From NCBI RefSeq assembly GCF_000758305.1, contig NZ_CP009458.1, positions 3,906,001 to 3,970,000 of the forward strand: 64,000 nucleotides of DNA, given 5' to 3'. This document shows, in pieces, positions 43,157 through 52,602 of the stretch. The stretch's first letter is position 1, and each line of letters starts with the position of its first letter. The notes under the pieces are model-generated. The model saw only the letters and a list, made by a program, of their open reading frames with translations, made no database searches and had not been told where the DNA came from. Source of the DNA: Cedecea neteri (lineage in GTDB: Bacteria > Pseudomonadota > Gammaproteobacteria > Enterobacterales > Enterobacteriaceae). The position numbers and the translations under genes were made by a program.

Positions 43157-44134
43157 CTACTCTTTATTAATAAATTCATCTGGAAGTGATAAATGGAGAC
43201 TGTAGCGCACCGGGTTCTCTTTCACTGGATTTTTATTAAAAACTATTTCATATTTTGGGAATGTAGGGAAAGCCAACGTCACACATGACAAAAATACTTC
43301 TTCGAAGAATGTAATCAGAAACCAAAGTATTTCATTTGCTTCTTCATAAACACACTTAAATCCCTGTCCTTTTAACCCCCATTTGGGAGGATTTAATTCG
43401 TTTCCATTTTCAAATTTAAAGTTATTAACTATCAATGGAGTATCAGTTGTGGCGGCGTGTTCCTGAGCATTTCTAAGGCTATATATATGCTCACACATCG
43501 GTAAGTGCTCGTTTAGAACATTAATTAGCATTGTCGCATCCTGGTGATTTGTCTTTACATCCTGTAACAACCTATCAATTCGCCCATGCTTGCTCTTTAA
43601 TGGTAAGAAAAAATTCACCATCACAGAAACTTCCTGAATGCATCGCTTAGCTGAAATTAAAAAATCCGTTGCATATCCATCAAGACCTTTTAGCTGAGGG
43701 AAGTAAGCATGAGCCTTGCCGTTCATGACATTTTCATTATCAATAAATTTATTGATTTCAATATTTGAATTATCTATTAAAGACTGCAAAGACAGCAAAT
43801 AATTCAACAGAACATTTTTAATGTCTCTGGCCTTACCAATGATTTGGATGCGGTTACTATCTTCATTGGAGTAAAGTTGCCGTAAAAATTCATCAGTTAG
43901 AATTACTGTATTAGCAACCAAGGGGTTAGATGCTCCAAAATCAGAAACTTTAGTGTATATCCAAGGCACATTTTGATGTTCTCTCTCAGGATCAATACTA
44001 TCTGGAGTCATGAGTTTATATGTAGATTCTTCTGTGTAAACCTCCATAAACTCACCAAAATTTATCATGGAAATTATTTCGCCCTTCTCTCCTTCAGGCA
44101 AACCAAACGAACCAGGTTCATCGCGTGAATTCAT
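43157..44134 (-). CDS. Unrecognised protein with HEPN-like RX4H motif
   Basis: 325 residues, A+T-rich like the RADAR genes, with no signal peptide or membrane helix. I do not recognise the family. Two parts are visible: an N-terminal mixed region (about 20-95) with FMEVYTEESTYKLMT, and a helical C-terminal region (about 100-300). The latter contains R221-N-A-Q-E-H226 in IYSLRNAQEHAA, which fits the RX4-6H signature of HEPN ribonucleases, set between long helices as in HEPN folds. It is convergent with rdrAB and sits inside the IS-bracketed block. It could be an independent toxin-like defence gene, a RADAR accessory, or unrelated. Confidence 0.55.
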   Translation of the reverse strand: MNSRDEPGSFGLPEGEKGEIISMINFGEFMEVYTEESTYKLMTPDSIDPEREHQNVPWIYTKVSDFGASNPLVANTVILTDEFLRQLYSNEDSNRIQIIGKARDIKNVLLNYLLSLQSLIDNSNIEINKFIDNENVMNGKAHAYFPQLKGLDGYATDFLISAKRCIQEVSVMVNFFLPLKSKHGRIDRLLQDVKTNHQDATMLINVLNEHLPMCEHIYSLRNAQEHAATTDTPLIVNNFKFENGNELNPPKWGLKGQGFKCVYEEANEILWFLITFFEEVFLSCVTLAFPTFPKYEIVFNKNPVKENPVRYSLHLSLPDEFINKE

Positions 44135-44228
44135 AACCCCTCCATAAACACAATACTTTTAATTATAGCATCAGTAAAAGCGCCAGTTCATGAGGCTTTT
44201 CGCACAATTAGTTACAAGGAGCTCTTTT

Positions 44229-44355
44229 TCACTCCCTCAATCTCCGCCTGACACACATCATCATTTGCAAATGAGTATTGGAGGTAGGCATATCCTTTTG
44301 AAGTGCTATTGTAAGCACCCCCCTTTTAGTTCCACGCAATTTTGAGATCCCAACA
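44229..44355 (-). pseudogene. 3' remnant of a second HTH-type gene, cut by IS copy 2
   Basis: The minus strand reads SKLRGTKRGVLTIALQKDM and ends CVRRRLRE, parallel to KVRGTKIGLFT in the remnant at 42668-43101. The DNA also matches there (TTTTAGTTCCACG and TTTTGAGAT, 42784-42809 and 44324-44348). It looks like the tail of a related copy truncated by the IS at 44360. The matching stretch is short. Confidence 0.35.
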
Positions 44356-44359
44356 TAAG

Positions 44360-45595
44360 TGACCCTGACCCCGAATATGCTCCAGTCATAATCAGGAATA
44401 ACCGGCCTCATGTTGGCTGCATATTCTTGCAACCGACAGACTTCTCGGCAAATTCAGATGGCGTCATCCAGCCCAGCGCAGAATGGGGACGTCTCTGGTT
44501 ATAGTGTATGCGCCAGGCCTCGATTTTGCACCGTGCATCCTCCAGGGACATGAACCAGTTCTCGTTCAGACATTCCTGCCGCAGCCTGCCATTAAACGAC
44601 TCCACAGTGGCATTGTCCGTCGGTGTTCCCGGGCGTGAGAAGTCTATACGGATCCCTCGTTCATATACCCATTTGTCCAGCATTTTCCCTGCAAATTCAG
44701 AGCCATTATCGGTTTTCAGTAATTGTGGTAAGGACCGTCTGAGCGCAATGGTGTTCAGCATCTCTGCGACCTCCGTTGAGCGCAGATTCTGGCCCACGCA
44801 GATCCCCAGACATTCGCGGGTGTAGAGATCAATTACCGTCAGCAGACGTAACCGACGCCCGTCAAATAAGGCGTCAGAGACAAAGTCCATGCCCCAGATA
44901 TGATTCGGATACAACCCCTGAGGCTGGGGCTGCCGACGCTGTGCCGATTTATTCCGGCGCGGGCGTTTGAGACGCAGGGACAACCCCTGCTCACTGTAGA
45001 GCCGGTAAATGCGTTTATGATTATCCCGCCAGCCCTCCCGCCTGAGCATGACGTGAACCCGGCGGTAGCCATAGTGGACCCGGGTTTCGGTGATCTCCCT
45101 GATACGCAGGCGTAGCGCACTGTCGTCTGCTGCCACAGAACGATAGCGGAAAGAGCTGCGGCTGATCCGTAGCGCAAAACAGACCTGCCGCTCGCTGGCC
45201 CCGTAGCGTGCCTGCAAGTCCCGGACCCATTCACGCAGACGCGCCAGCGTCAGGTCTTTTTTGCCAGTACATCCTGCAGCATGGCCTTGTCGAGGCTCAG
45301 ATCGGCAACCAGCTTCTTCAGCCTGAGATTCTCTTCCTCAAGCTGCCGCATGTGCTTCAGCTCCGAAGGAGAAATCCCGCCGTATTTCTTGCGCCACGTA
45401 TAGAACGTGGCATCGGAGATGCCCAGTTTGCGACAGACGTCCGGCACGGACGTCCCCAGTTCAGCCTGCTTCAGGGCAAAAACAATCTGTTCTTCGGTGA
45501 ATCGTGATTTTTTCATCGGCACCACCTCCGTTCAGGGAGTGTAGATCATGCCGGAATTCTGTTTCTGAATGGAGCAGGATTTCGGGTCAGGGTCA
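44360..45595 (-). mobile_element. IS3-family insertion sequence, copy 2
   Basis: 1236 bp, inverted relative to copy 1. It is flanked by a 4-bp direct repeat TAAG (44356-44359 and 45596-45599), a clean target-site duplication, so this copy transposed here recently and has not been rearranged. The terminal repeat is TGACCCTGACCC-type at both ends. It separates the RADAR block from the Wadjet operon. Confidence 0.93.
44408..45516 (-). CDS. IS3-family transposase OrfAB (programmed -1 frameshift), copy 2
   Basis: Same coding sequence as the copy at 34662-35770: OrfA with HTH and zipper (45250-45516), an AAAAAAG slippery site at its end, and OrfB (44408-45217) with intact DDE motifs WGMDFVSD, LKTDNGSEF and NATVESFNG. 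No lesion is visible in either half. Two identical copies indicate recent spread within the island. Confidence 0.92.
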
Positions 45596-45630
45596 TAAGG
45601 ACATGAAATATCAACGAATAGGGAGAACTT

Positions 45631-46869
45631 TCAATATTTCCGAGGGCTAACAGGGGCTATCTGCTCCTGCTCGATCCAAGGTAGATTCTTAATTTGGAGT
45701 TTCGCTAGATCTCTATAAAGCGCTAAAATAGCTGGATAGTGCTTTGCTGACTCCAGCGCCTGCATTAATTCGACTACAGGTTTATCAACGAGCTCATCAT
45801 CAGCCTGAGTCAATGCTTCAGCCCCCACCCCCATCAGATATGGCTGAATATCAATATCAAGTCGCTTCGCCAAAAATGCAAGAATACGATAGCCACCGGC
45901 ATCTCGATCACCCCAATGGTAAATCGGTATCTCCATACGCAGTTCAGCGATAATGATCTCTATTACATGTACCCAAGAGCGCGGCGGGAAGCCGGCGGTG
46001 TAAATAATCACACCCAAATCATCAATTTCGCGCACATACCGCTCGAAACTAGCACGATTTTCAATGAAAAGCACATAGGGTGGCCGTTGTCCCCACACAA
46101 TGCCTTTGACTTCATCCGGGGAAACACCGATTCCGTAGTGGAGTGCAGATAAATCGATAATCCCCCTGCAATGCAACAACCCATTGGCTTTGAAACGCAT
46201 TGGTATTGGGTATTTACTAATCCCAAAATACTCCAGCAGCTTAACCCCATCGTCAAGCAAATCCACAACATCATCGTCAATATGCGGCAACATCAACTTT
46301 CGAATAAGACCGGAAAAGCTCTTACATTCTAACTTCTTGGAGTTGCCATACAACATGGCACTGAGGGTCCGAATATCGGGAACATTCTCAGAGACAGGTA
46401 GTTGAACGATCCACTCAATAACTTTCATTGCATCAAAAAGTCGGTCTGCCTGGTTGCGATTCACACCACAAAACGTCTTGTTGCTCGACCATTCCTTGGC
46501 AATCTCCAGCTTCGTATTATCCCACCAAGGTACATTGAACACCGTTGTCTCTAAATGCCGAAATGAAACTTTGATTTCATCAGCCTGTGGTATAACTCCC
46601 TGACTATCCATTAATCTGTAGCCATCAACGATCTCGATATACTCAATATGTTTAAACGCTCCCAGCGCGACTTTACGCTGATAGTGGATATTCAAGTATG
46701 CAATGGATTCCAACGTCTTATGCAGCGCCGTTTTGGTACTATTATTGAGGGCGAAGTACCAACGATAGGCGTGATCTGTGATACGTATCCTGCACTCAAG
46801 TTCCACACCTTCTGGTTTATCTATCTTCTTGATCAATTGATTGATGAACTTCTCAACATAAGAGTTCAT
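45631..46869 (-). CDS. jetD: Wadjet system nuclease subunit JetD (toprim)
   Basis: 412 residues from ATG 46867-46869; a TTG at 46878 is an alternative start. The C-terminal toprim domain has the catalytic glutamate E270 in VLFIENRASFERY and the acidic pair D321/D323 in YHWGDRDAGGYRI, as in topoisomerase VI/Spo11-like toprim nucleases. The N-terminal part is the DUF3322-type region. JetD cleaves circular plasmid DNA that the JetABC loop extruder has fully reeled in. It begins one base after the jetC stop and is last in the operon. The downstream 35 bp end at the IS insertion, so its transcript may run into the IS. Confidence 0.92.
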   Translation of the reverse strand: MNSYVEKFINQLIKKIDKPEGVELECRIRITDHAYRWYFALNNSTKTALHKTLESIAYLNIHYQRKVALGAFKHIEYIEIVDGYRLMDSQGVIPQADEIKVSFRHLETTVFNVPWWDNTKLEIAKEWSSNKTFCGVNRNQADRLFDAMKVIEWIVQLPVSENVPDIRTLSAMLYGNSKKLECKSFSGLIRKLMLPHIDDDVVDLLDDGVKLLEYFGISKYPIPMRFKANGLLHCRGIIDLSALHYGIGVSPDEVKGIVWGQRPPYVLFIENRASFERYVREIDDLGVIIYTAGFPPRSWVHVIEIIIAELRMEIPIYHWGDRDAGGYRILAFLAKRLDIDIQPYLMGVGAEALTQADDELVDKPVVELMQALESAKHYPAILALYRDLAKLQIKNLPWIEQEQIAPVSPRKY

Positions 46870-46870
46870 A

Positions 46871-49800
46871 TCATTCAACCATCTCGGCTTTAGCTTTCAA
46901 TTCAGCAGCGCGTTCAGCCACAAGCTCTGGATGGTAAACTGGATTACGTTGGTCTATAAGCTCCTGCCCTGCTTCGAAAATCTGCGTGTGGTCAATCACC
47001 ACATCTCTGTCCTCACGGCAAATGGTATAAATTTGCTCCATCTCTTTACCAATTTTCAGGGTCACTTCTGGCGGGGCAGCAATCAGTAATTGCAACCCGA
47101 TTTCTTTAAGAAAGGCCACTGCTGCGCTCGCATTGCCACCATCCATGTTATTGAACGCTTCATCAAGGAGTACCAAAGACGCCCCTCGATCTGAATGACC
47201 ACTAATCTTGTAAACGTTCATAAAACTCGCAGCCAGCGCAATATACGCTGGTGTTTGTTGCTCTCCGCCTGAACCTGTGCTTTGCATATCTGCCACGCTG
47301 CGCTCAGTCCCGGTGTCAGGGTTACGCATCTTCATGTCATAGGTGAAGAAACTGCGATAATCACTGATCTCATTAATTAGATCGTCACCACTGAGCAATG
47401 CCTCTTTCAACAGGTCTATAGCAGGATGTTCTGATACTGTTTCGAACATTGTCCCAACTAACTCGGTCTCTTCTCTATCTGCAGTCGTAATGTACTCGTA
47501 GACGGTGCGCAAGCTCTCTATCTCGCGAACCTTGAAGTGGAAGCTGTAGATGTGGTCGTGAAACGGGACTTTCTTAAGCAAGTTATTGAGTTGATTGAAG
47601 GTATATCTCATCTGCTCAAAGCGGCTTTGAAGCTCCCCTACTATGATGCCTCGAAAGTTTTTTTCCATCTGTTCAGCAGCTTCCCGGGCCGCCTGACGAT
47701 GCACTAAAAGCTGTGCTGCCAGGATACGCTCAACCCATTCCGTACAATCTGCCTCAATAAAGTGGTACGCCTCTGTATTCACGTTATCAGTTTTTGCGGC
47801 TTCAAGAAGCGCCTGACGATTCGCTATATCCTCTGCAAAGTCTGTCGTGAATCTAACGACCTTGTAATACAGATCTCCACGTGTATTGAGCGCCTTCTCC
47901 CGTTCAACCTGAGCCTCATTCTGGGCTTTGTTTCGAATCAGGGAATAGCATCCTTCTTCGCCCCCAAACTTCTGCTCATAAGTTTGCCAGTATTCATCTG
48001 CTTTGGCGGTATTGTGTATAGGAGATTTTTCTGTTTCACTGCGGATTCGTTCTGCCTCGTCCCTATTTTTTGAGAGGCTTTCAATCTCGGTGTTCAAGCT
48101 ATTTAACGTTGCAATAGCGTTCTTTTGTTCGGCCGTGGCATTGATGATCGCCGTATTACATGCTTCATAATTGTCGTCAGCCTGCGCCTTTGCGACTTTG
48201 AGCTGTTCATCTTTTGATGTCAGCGGTTTCAACTGTTCCTGAGCGGCAGACAATGCTTTTTTATCTTGCATCAGGCGGATACTATTTTCCCGTACGGACG
48301 ATGAGCCCTCCACAATAGATGTAGATAGCCCAGCCCAGTTGCGGTTAAGCCTGCTCAGCGTTTGTGCTGATCTCTCAACGCCAGAGAGCCGTTGTGCGAG
48401 CACATCCCGTTCATGCTCCAGGAGCTTAAGCTGCTCAGCTTTAGCCTGTTTCCCCATCAATAACCCGCGAATATGAGCGGTACCGCCCACCGTTCCACTA
48501 CCGGTCGCAAGGCCTGATGCCATTAGCGCTTTGCGCTCTCTTCGTAGTTCATCGCGCGTTGCCGCCATCTTAGTTCTATCCAGAATGATGTTCATAAAAC
48601 CACGAGCGATCGGATCGCTGGTTTCGATCAGCTTTGAAACCATTCTTTCAGTGGGCGCTTTGTTGGCGGCTAAAGCATGACCAGGGTTAATCATGCGTAC
48701 TCGTTTGAGTTGCGGCTCTCGCTTCTGTGCAACTTCGTACACTTCCAATGCATGGTCAAAATCACGTACACTCACCACCAGTGCTTCGCGATTCGGACCC
48801 AAGTACGACTCCACTGCTTCTTGCCAGTCTCTATCAGCGATCTCACAGAGGTCACAGACGGGCATGGATTCTATTCTCTCTTGTTTGAGTAATTCGATGA
48901 CCTTAGCCGTCGCCGGATTGATGTCCGAAAGTCCCTTTCTCAGCCGTTCAATACGCACCTGCAAGGCCTTACATTCATGCATGGTTTGTGTTAAGTCGTG
49001 GCTCACATTTTTATCAGCCACCTCTATACGTTCAGCTATCTCGTCCAGTAATTTTTTTGCGCTTTTAAGTTTATCGGTTACCTTAAGCGTATTCTCATGT
49101 TCCGATGCTGAGAGGCTCTCAATGCCTGCCCGATTGAGAATGTCCACGGATGTCGCCCAGTGCCGGGCTAATAGCTCGAAACTCTGGATACCCAGCGTGT
49201 CAGGAAATCGTTGACGGATAACTTCACGCACAGCATTTTGCAGTGAAAATATTCGGTTGGTAAGACTGTTTGTGGATTTAGAAACGGCGCTTTTTGCGGC
49301 ATCAACGGCTCTACTCAGACTTGCAGCATCAGAATTTTGCCACGCGATCAGGGCATCATCACGACATTGTTTCAGCTCCGGCAGTCGTGGCTCTTCTCTG
49401 TCAATGGTGCGTTTAGCTGCTGTCTGGCGCTCTTGCGCAGCTATTTGAGCATCTTCTGTGCGGCCAAGTTCTTCGTTGAGCCGAACAGTATCGGCCTCTT
49501 GCGAAACCCAAAGAGCATGGTGGGCATTGGCGTAATGCCGAGTAAGCTTCTTCGCTTCGGCAATCAGTAACTCGCGCGCATTTTTGTGGCTCTCGGCACG
49601 TGCGATTTCCGCCTCAATACGCTGGTGCTCAAGAAGATCTTCGCGCAATTGATAGGTTTCAATGAGGTCGGGAGGAAGAATGAAGTCCCTGATAAATGGA
49701 TCAATCGGGCTGTCCATTTTCAGTTGTAACGCATTTGATAATGTCTTAACCAATAAATCAGGTTCAATTTTGGCGCTGCGCGTCTGATTAACCGACATCG

Positions 49801-50383
49801 CCTCAGCCATTTTTTCACGTATCGTCCGCGCACTGTCAAGCAACTCATAGCTCATCGCACCATGACGCTCTTTGGCATCCTGTTTCATGCGGTCAACAAA
49901 GTCACGCCATGGTAGAAAGGCGTCATCCCCGGACAGTAAATCAGCTTCAGTAATGTGGCGGCCTTTAATGATATGCCCGCGGGTCTCAATGTTTGGTGAC
50001 TGACTGTTGGCATAAACAGACAGTCCAAAAGCATAAGGACATTGATGATTATCGTACCAGTTTAAGAAAATGTAAGTATTGGCATTCTCACGTTGGCAAC
50101 TCTTTGCATCGTTTTCTTTGAACTCGCCCAGCGCATAACTACGCGCAGAACGCCCAGAGGTTTTGGTTTCAGAGGCAGAGTTGTAGCGGGTTTTACGTTG
50201 ATCCCCCCCCATCAGAACAAACTGGATCGCATCAAAAATCGTTGTTTTTCCCGCTCCGTTTTCGCCTGATACTAGCGTGGCTGGAGCATTGAGATGGATC
50301 GTCTCCAGTTCAAACAGATACCACTGCGCCAACACCACATTATGAAGAATATGTGCTTGTATGGGGTTATTCTGCACTGTCAT
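46871..50383 (-). CDS. jetC: Wadjet SMC-like ATPase JetC
   Basis: 1170 residues from ATG 50381-50383 (MTVQNNPIQAHILHNVVL); the 41-codon upstream extension overlaps jetB and is rejected. It is an SMC/MukB-like ATPase with Walker A GENGAGKTTIF at 40-50. Long coiled-coil arms (about 270-480 and 640-900) flank a hinge near 500-600. The ABC signature STGSGGEQQT lies near 1033 and Walker B VLLDEAFNNMD near 1073. It drives DNA loop extrusion in anti-plasmid defence. The start overlaps the jetB stop by 17 bp. Confidence 0.94.
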   Translation of the reverse strand: MTVQNNPIQAHILHNVVLAQWYLFELETIHLNAPATLVSGENGAGKTTIFDAIQFVLMGGDQRKTRYNSASETKTSGRSARSYALGEFKENDAKSCQRENANTYIFLNWYDNHQCPYAFGLSVYANSQSPNIETRGHIIKGRHITEADLLSGDDAFLPWRDFVDRMKQDAKERHGAMSYELLDSARTIREKMAEAMSVNQTRSAKIEPDLLVKTLSNALQLKMDSPIDPFIRDFILPPDLIETYQLREDLLEHQRIEAEIARAESHKNARELLIAEAKKLTRHYANAHHALWVSQEADTVRLNEELGRTEDAQIAAQERQTAAKRTIDREEPRLPELKQCRDDALIAWQNSDAASLSRAVDAAKSAVSKSTNSLTNRIFSLQNAVREVIRQRFPDTLGIQSFELLARHWATSVDILNRAGIESLSASEHENTLKVTDKLKSAKKLLDEIAERIEVADKNVSHDLTQTMHECKALQVRIERLRKGLSDINPATAKVIELLKQERIESMPVCDLCEIADRDWQEAVESYLGPNREALVVSVRDFDHALEVYEVAQKREPQLKRVRMINPGHALAANKAPTERMVSKLIETSDPIARGFMNIILDRTKMAATRDELRRERKALMASGLATGSGTVGGTAHIRGLLMGKQAKAEQLKLLEHERDVLAQRLSGVERSAQTLSRLNRNWAGLSTSIVEGSSSVRENSIRLMQDKKALSAAQEQLKPLTSKDEQLKVAKAQADDNYEACNTAIINATAEQKNAIATLNSLNTEIESLSKNRDEAERIRSETEKSPIHNTAKADEYWQTYEQKFGGEEGCYSLIRNKAQNEAQVEREKALNTRGDLYYKVVRFTTDFAEDIANRQALLEAAKTDNVNTEAYHFIEADCTEWVERILAAQLLVHRQAAREAAEQMEKNFRGIIVGELQSRFEQMRYTFNQLNNLLKKVPFHDHIYSFHFKVREIESLRTVYEYITTADREETELVGTMFETVSEHPAIDLLKEALLSGDDLINEISDYRSFFTYDMKMRNPDTGTERSVADMQSTGSGGEQQTPAYIALAASFMNVYKISGHSDRGASLVLLDEAFNNMDGGNASAAVAFLKEIGLQLLIAAPPEVTLKIGKEMEQIYTICREDRDVVIDHTQIFEAGQELIDQRNPVYHPELVAERAAELKAKAEMVE

Positions 50384-51038
50384 CGTAGACCTCCAGTGTC
50401 TCAAGATCATCAGTTCCTTCGAAAACCGCTTCGCCAAACGCAGATTCAGGTGTGTAACTATCCATAAAGCGGTTAAGCATGCCCACATAGGTTTGATCGA
50501 CCACACGGGTAATATTAGGGAGAACGGTCAACTCGTGGAGTTTGGTATCGGGGTCTTTAATTCCGAGTTCAATAATTCCCTTCTTCCTTAGGTTCTCCAG
50601 GGCATTATTGGTTTCTGTTATGGGGGGCATCTCCCCCCTGACATGTTCGTACTGATTAAGAAGCTCGACCGTTGGCGGTGTTACACACCCAAGCTCCGTA
50701 CGTCCCATCGACGCTTCAGCGTCATACATTTTCCGTAGAATGAGCAGGAACAGCGTAGAGGTGATATCCAGTTGCTTACCAGAACCACGCGGTAAAATCC
50801 CCGCATAACCGAAGTTACGATCGTAGTACCACCCCATATCCAACCCATCAAAAAGCTTGTTAAAATAAGCCAGATTATCCTCACACAACTTGAAGTGCTC
50901 TTTTTGGCCGCGTTTACCCTTCCATACCCATTGCTTCTGCAGTAGGTATGCTGCCGTGTTACGTAAGCTATCGGCATAGTCAGCAGATGTCTTGGCCTCG
51001 ATATCTTTCAACTCTCTGAGCACAATTTCACTGGTCAT
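50367..51038 (-). CDS. jetB: Wadjet KITE subunit JetB
   Basis: 223 residues of the DUF4194/MukE-like type: small, helical, with winged-helix character. It has LLQKQWVWKGKRGQKEHFKL and YYDRNFGYAGILPRGSGKQL early and an ENLRKKGIIELG wing segment later. It bridges the kleisin JetA and the SMC JetC in the JetABC extruder. It overlaps jetA by 11 bp and jetC by 17 bp, so all three are translationally coupled. Confidence 0.92.
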   Translation of the reverse strand: MTSEIVLRELKDIEAKTSADYADSLRNTAAYLLQKQWVWKGKRGQKEHFKLCEDNLAYFNKLFDGLDMGWYYDRNFGYAGILPRGSGKQLDITSTLFLLILRKMYDAEASMGRTELGCVTPPTVELLNQYEHVRGEMPPITETNNALENLRKKGIIELGIKDPDTKLHELTVLPNITRVVDQTYVGMLNRFMDSYTPESAFGEAVFEGTDDLETLEVYDDSAE

Positions 51039-52434
51039 GTGTGCGTTTCTCCATAGTGACGATCCGACGAATTATGATGCGACGACCGGCCATCTGTTTA
51101 AGGTCCGTCCACTCCCCTTCATCGAACTCAACGCAGTACATGGACTGCAGAGAAAAAAGTGGATGAGTTTTCGATATGCCTTGTGCCAAAAGGCGCAAAT
51201 GAAGCGCTGCCATCATGTCATCAGCGGTATCGATCCTAAGATCATCCGTGGTCATCTGTACTCGCTCTCCAAGATTCGATTCAATGAAGTTGGCAACACG
51301 TGTAGGGTCGCATTTCTGGAAACTGATATGTTCTTGCTTGAGCTGGTTGTATGCCCGTTTTTCCCACAACGGTTTTGGCTGTCTGCGCACCGTCGGAACA
51401 GGCAGTATTGACTTTGCCTTGGGTGTGGCCAACCGGCAATCAGCAAGGAGTTCTTCACCTATCAACGGGCTAGGTAATGAGCCTAACAAGGCTTCACTCC
51501 CGATGCGCTCAAGCAGCGCCTGAATCTGTTGCCCCATATTACTTGGGGTATGCACGGTATACTTGATCTTCTCATACATCTGCCGGGTTATACGACGAGC
51601 ATAGTCCTGCGTTTTCTTGAACAGTGGAGCAATTCCGTCAAACGCTTTGCTCAATCGATCTAGATCTGCTTCCACAAGCTGAACCGAAGGATTAGAAATA
51701 TCATCACGCTTATAGGCTCTAGCGCATGCTTCCAGGCGCTCTGAGCTGAAACGGATATCGCTAACTAGCTTACGAATTTTACTGGCATGAAGGTTGGGGT
51801 TTCCTTTCAGGGAGAGTTTCTCAATATTGGGTAGAAAGAGTTCGGCCAAGTATTCTTCAAAGTAAAAAGTGAAATGGCCACTACCTTGGACGGAACCACC
51901 GCTAATTGCATGGTGGATTTCGCGGATATTGCCCACGAGAGCTCTGAGTCGATTTAAGAAATCCTCCATGTCATCAGCCGCTTTGCGCACTAACGATCCG
52001 TTGGTTGGGTCTTTAACCACTTCAGAAAGGTTCGAGCGTACCGCCAGACACACCACACCTAACGAGGGATGCTCAGCACTCATATTGCCAAGGAAGTTCA
52101 ACAGCCTACGAGCATCTTGCGCCATCCAGACGACGTATCGATACCCGCTCTCCTGCTCTTCTCGAATCCACCCCGTATCTCGCAACCGGTTATAGACATA
52201 ATGTTCCAGAGCGGGATTTCCTATCGTTGACTCAACCGACGCTATCTCAAGGCTCAAATTCTTATTGGCGATATAGTCTCGTAGAAAGACCCGTACCTGT
52301 TGCGGCGTAGGTTCATCTACCAGTTGTGTCGGATCCAAGAAAGTATCGAGATCGACTAATAACGCAAGCATCGATCGTCCATTCTCGCCCGAGATCGGTT
52401 TAAACAGATTGGTATTGAGTGTGTTAAAGCTCAC
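51028..52434 (-). CDS. jetA: Wadjet kleisin subunit JetA
   Basis: 468 residues of the DUF3375/MukF-like type, from GTG 52432-52434 with AGGA 9-12 bases upstream. The N-terminal winged-helix part has LEHYVYNRLRDTGWIREEQE and YVVWMAQDARRLLNFLG, followed by a helical core. The C-terminal winged helix contacts the JetC head. It is the kleisin that closes the SMC ring. First gene of the minus-strand jetABCD operon, divergent from the WYL regulator over 168 bp. Confidence 0.92.
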   Translation of the reverse strand: MSFNTLNTNLFKPISGENGRSMLALLVDLDTFLDPTQLVDEPTPQQVRVFLRDYIANKNLSLEIASVESTIGNPALEHYVYNRLRDTGWIREEQESGYRYVVWMAQDARRLLNFLGNMSAEHPSLGVVCLAVRSNLSEVVKDPTNGSLVRKAADDMEDFLNRLRALVGNIREIHHAISGGSVQGSGHFTFYFEEYLAELFLPNIEKLSLKGNPNLHASKIRKLVSDIRFSSERLEACARAYKRDDISNPSVQLVEADLDRLSKAFDGIAPLFKKTQDYARRITRQMYEKIKYTVHTPSNMGQQIQALLERIGSEALLGSLPSPLIGEELLADCRLATPKAKSILPVPTVRRQPKPLWEKRAYNQLKQEHISFQKCDPTRVANFIESNLGERVQMTTDDLRIDTADDMMAALHLRLLAQGISKTHPLFSLQSMYCVEFDEGEWTDLKQMAGRRIIIRRIVTMEKRTHDQ

Positions 52435-52602
52435 GGAATCGTCCTACGCTCTTTCGTTACTTTTTGAGTTCACCTGAAAGTACAATATAGCTATATGTAT
52501 ATTTTATACACCCCATTATTAAGTGATGGTAGTAGATATTTATACAGTGCCAACTTATACTTTCGGATGTCTGCACATTTAAGATATTAGAAGGGCCACT
52601 AT
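52435..52602. promoter_or_regulatory. Divergent promoter/operator region jetA - WYL regulator
   Basis: 168 bp holding both promoters. Dyads visible: ATATAGCTATAT (52485-52496, perfect 12-bp palindrome), and an inverted pair GAAAGTA (52476-52482) / TACTTTC. WYL regulators of the CapW/BrxR type bind inverted repeats in such regions and repress; these dyads are candidates. Confidence 0.45.

Noticed and set aside
35900..44350. CRISPR array or tandem spacer-repeat structure
   Set aside because: No regularly spaced repeats were seen anywhere in the window; the only tandem repeat is the 51-bp IS-end duplication.
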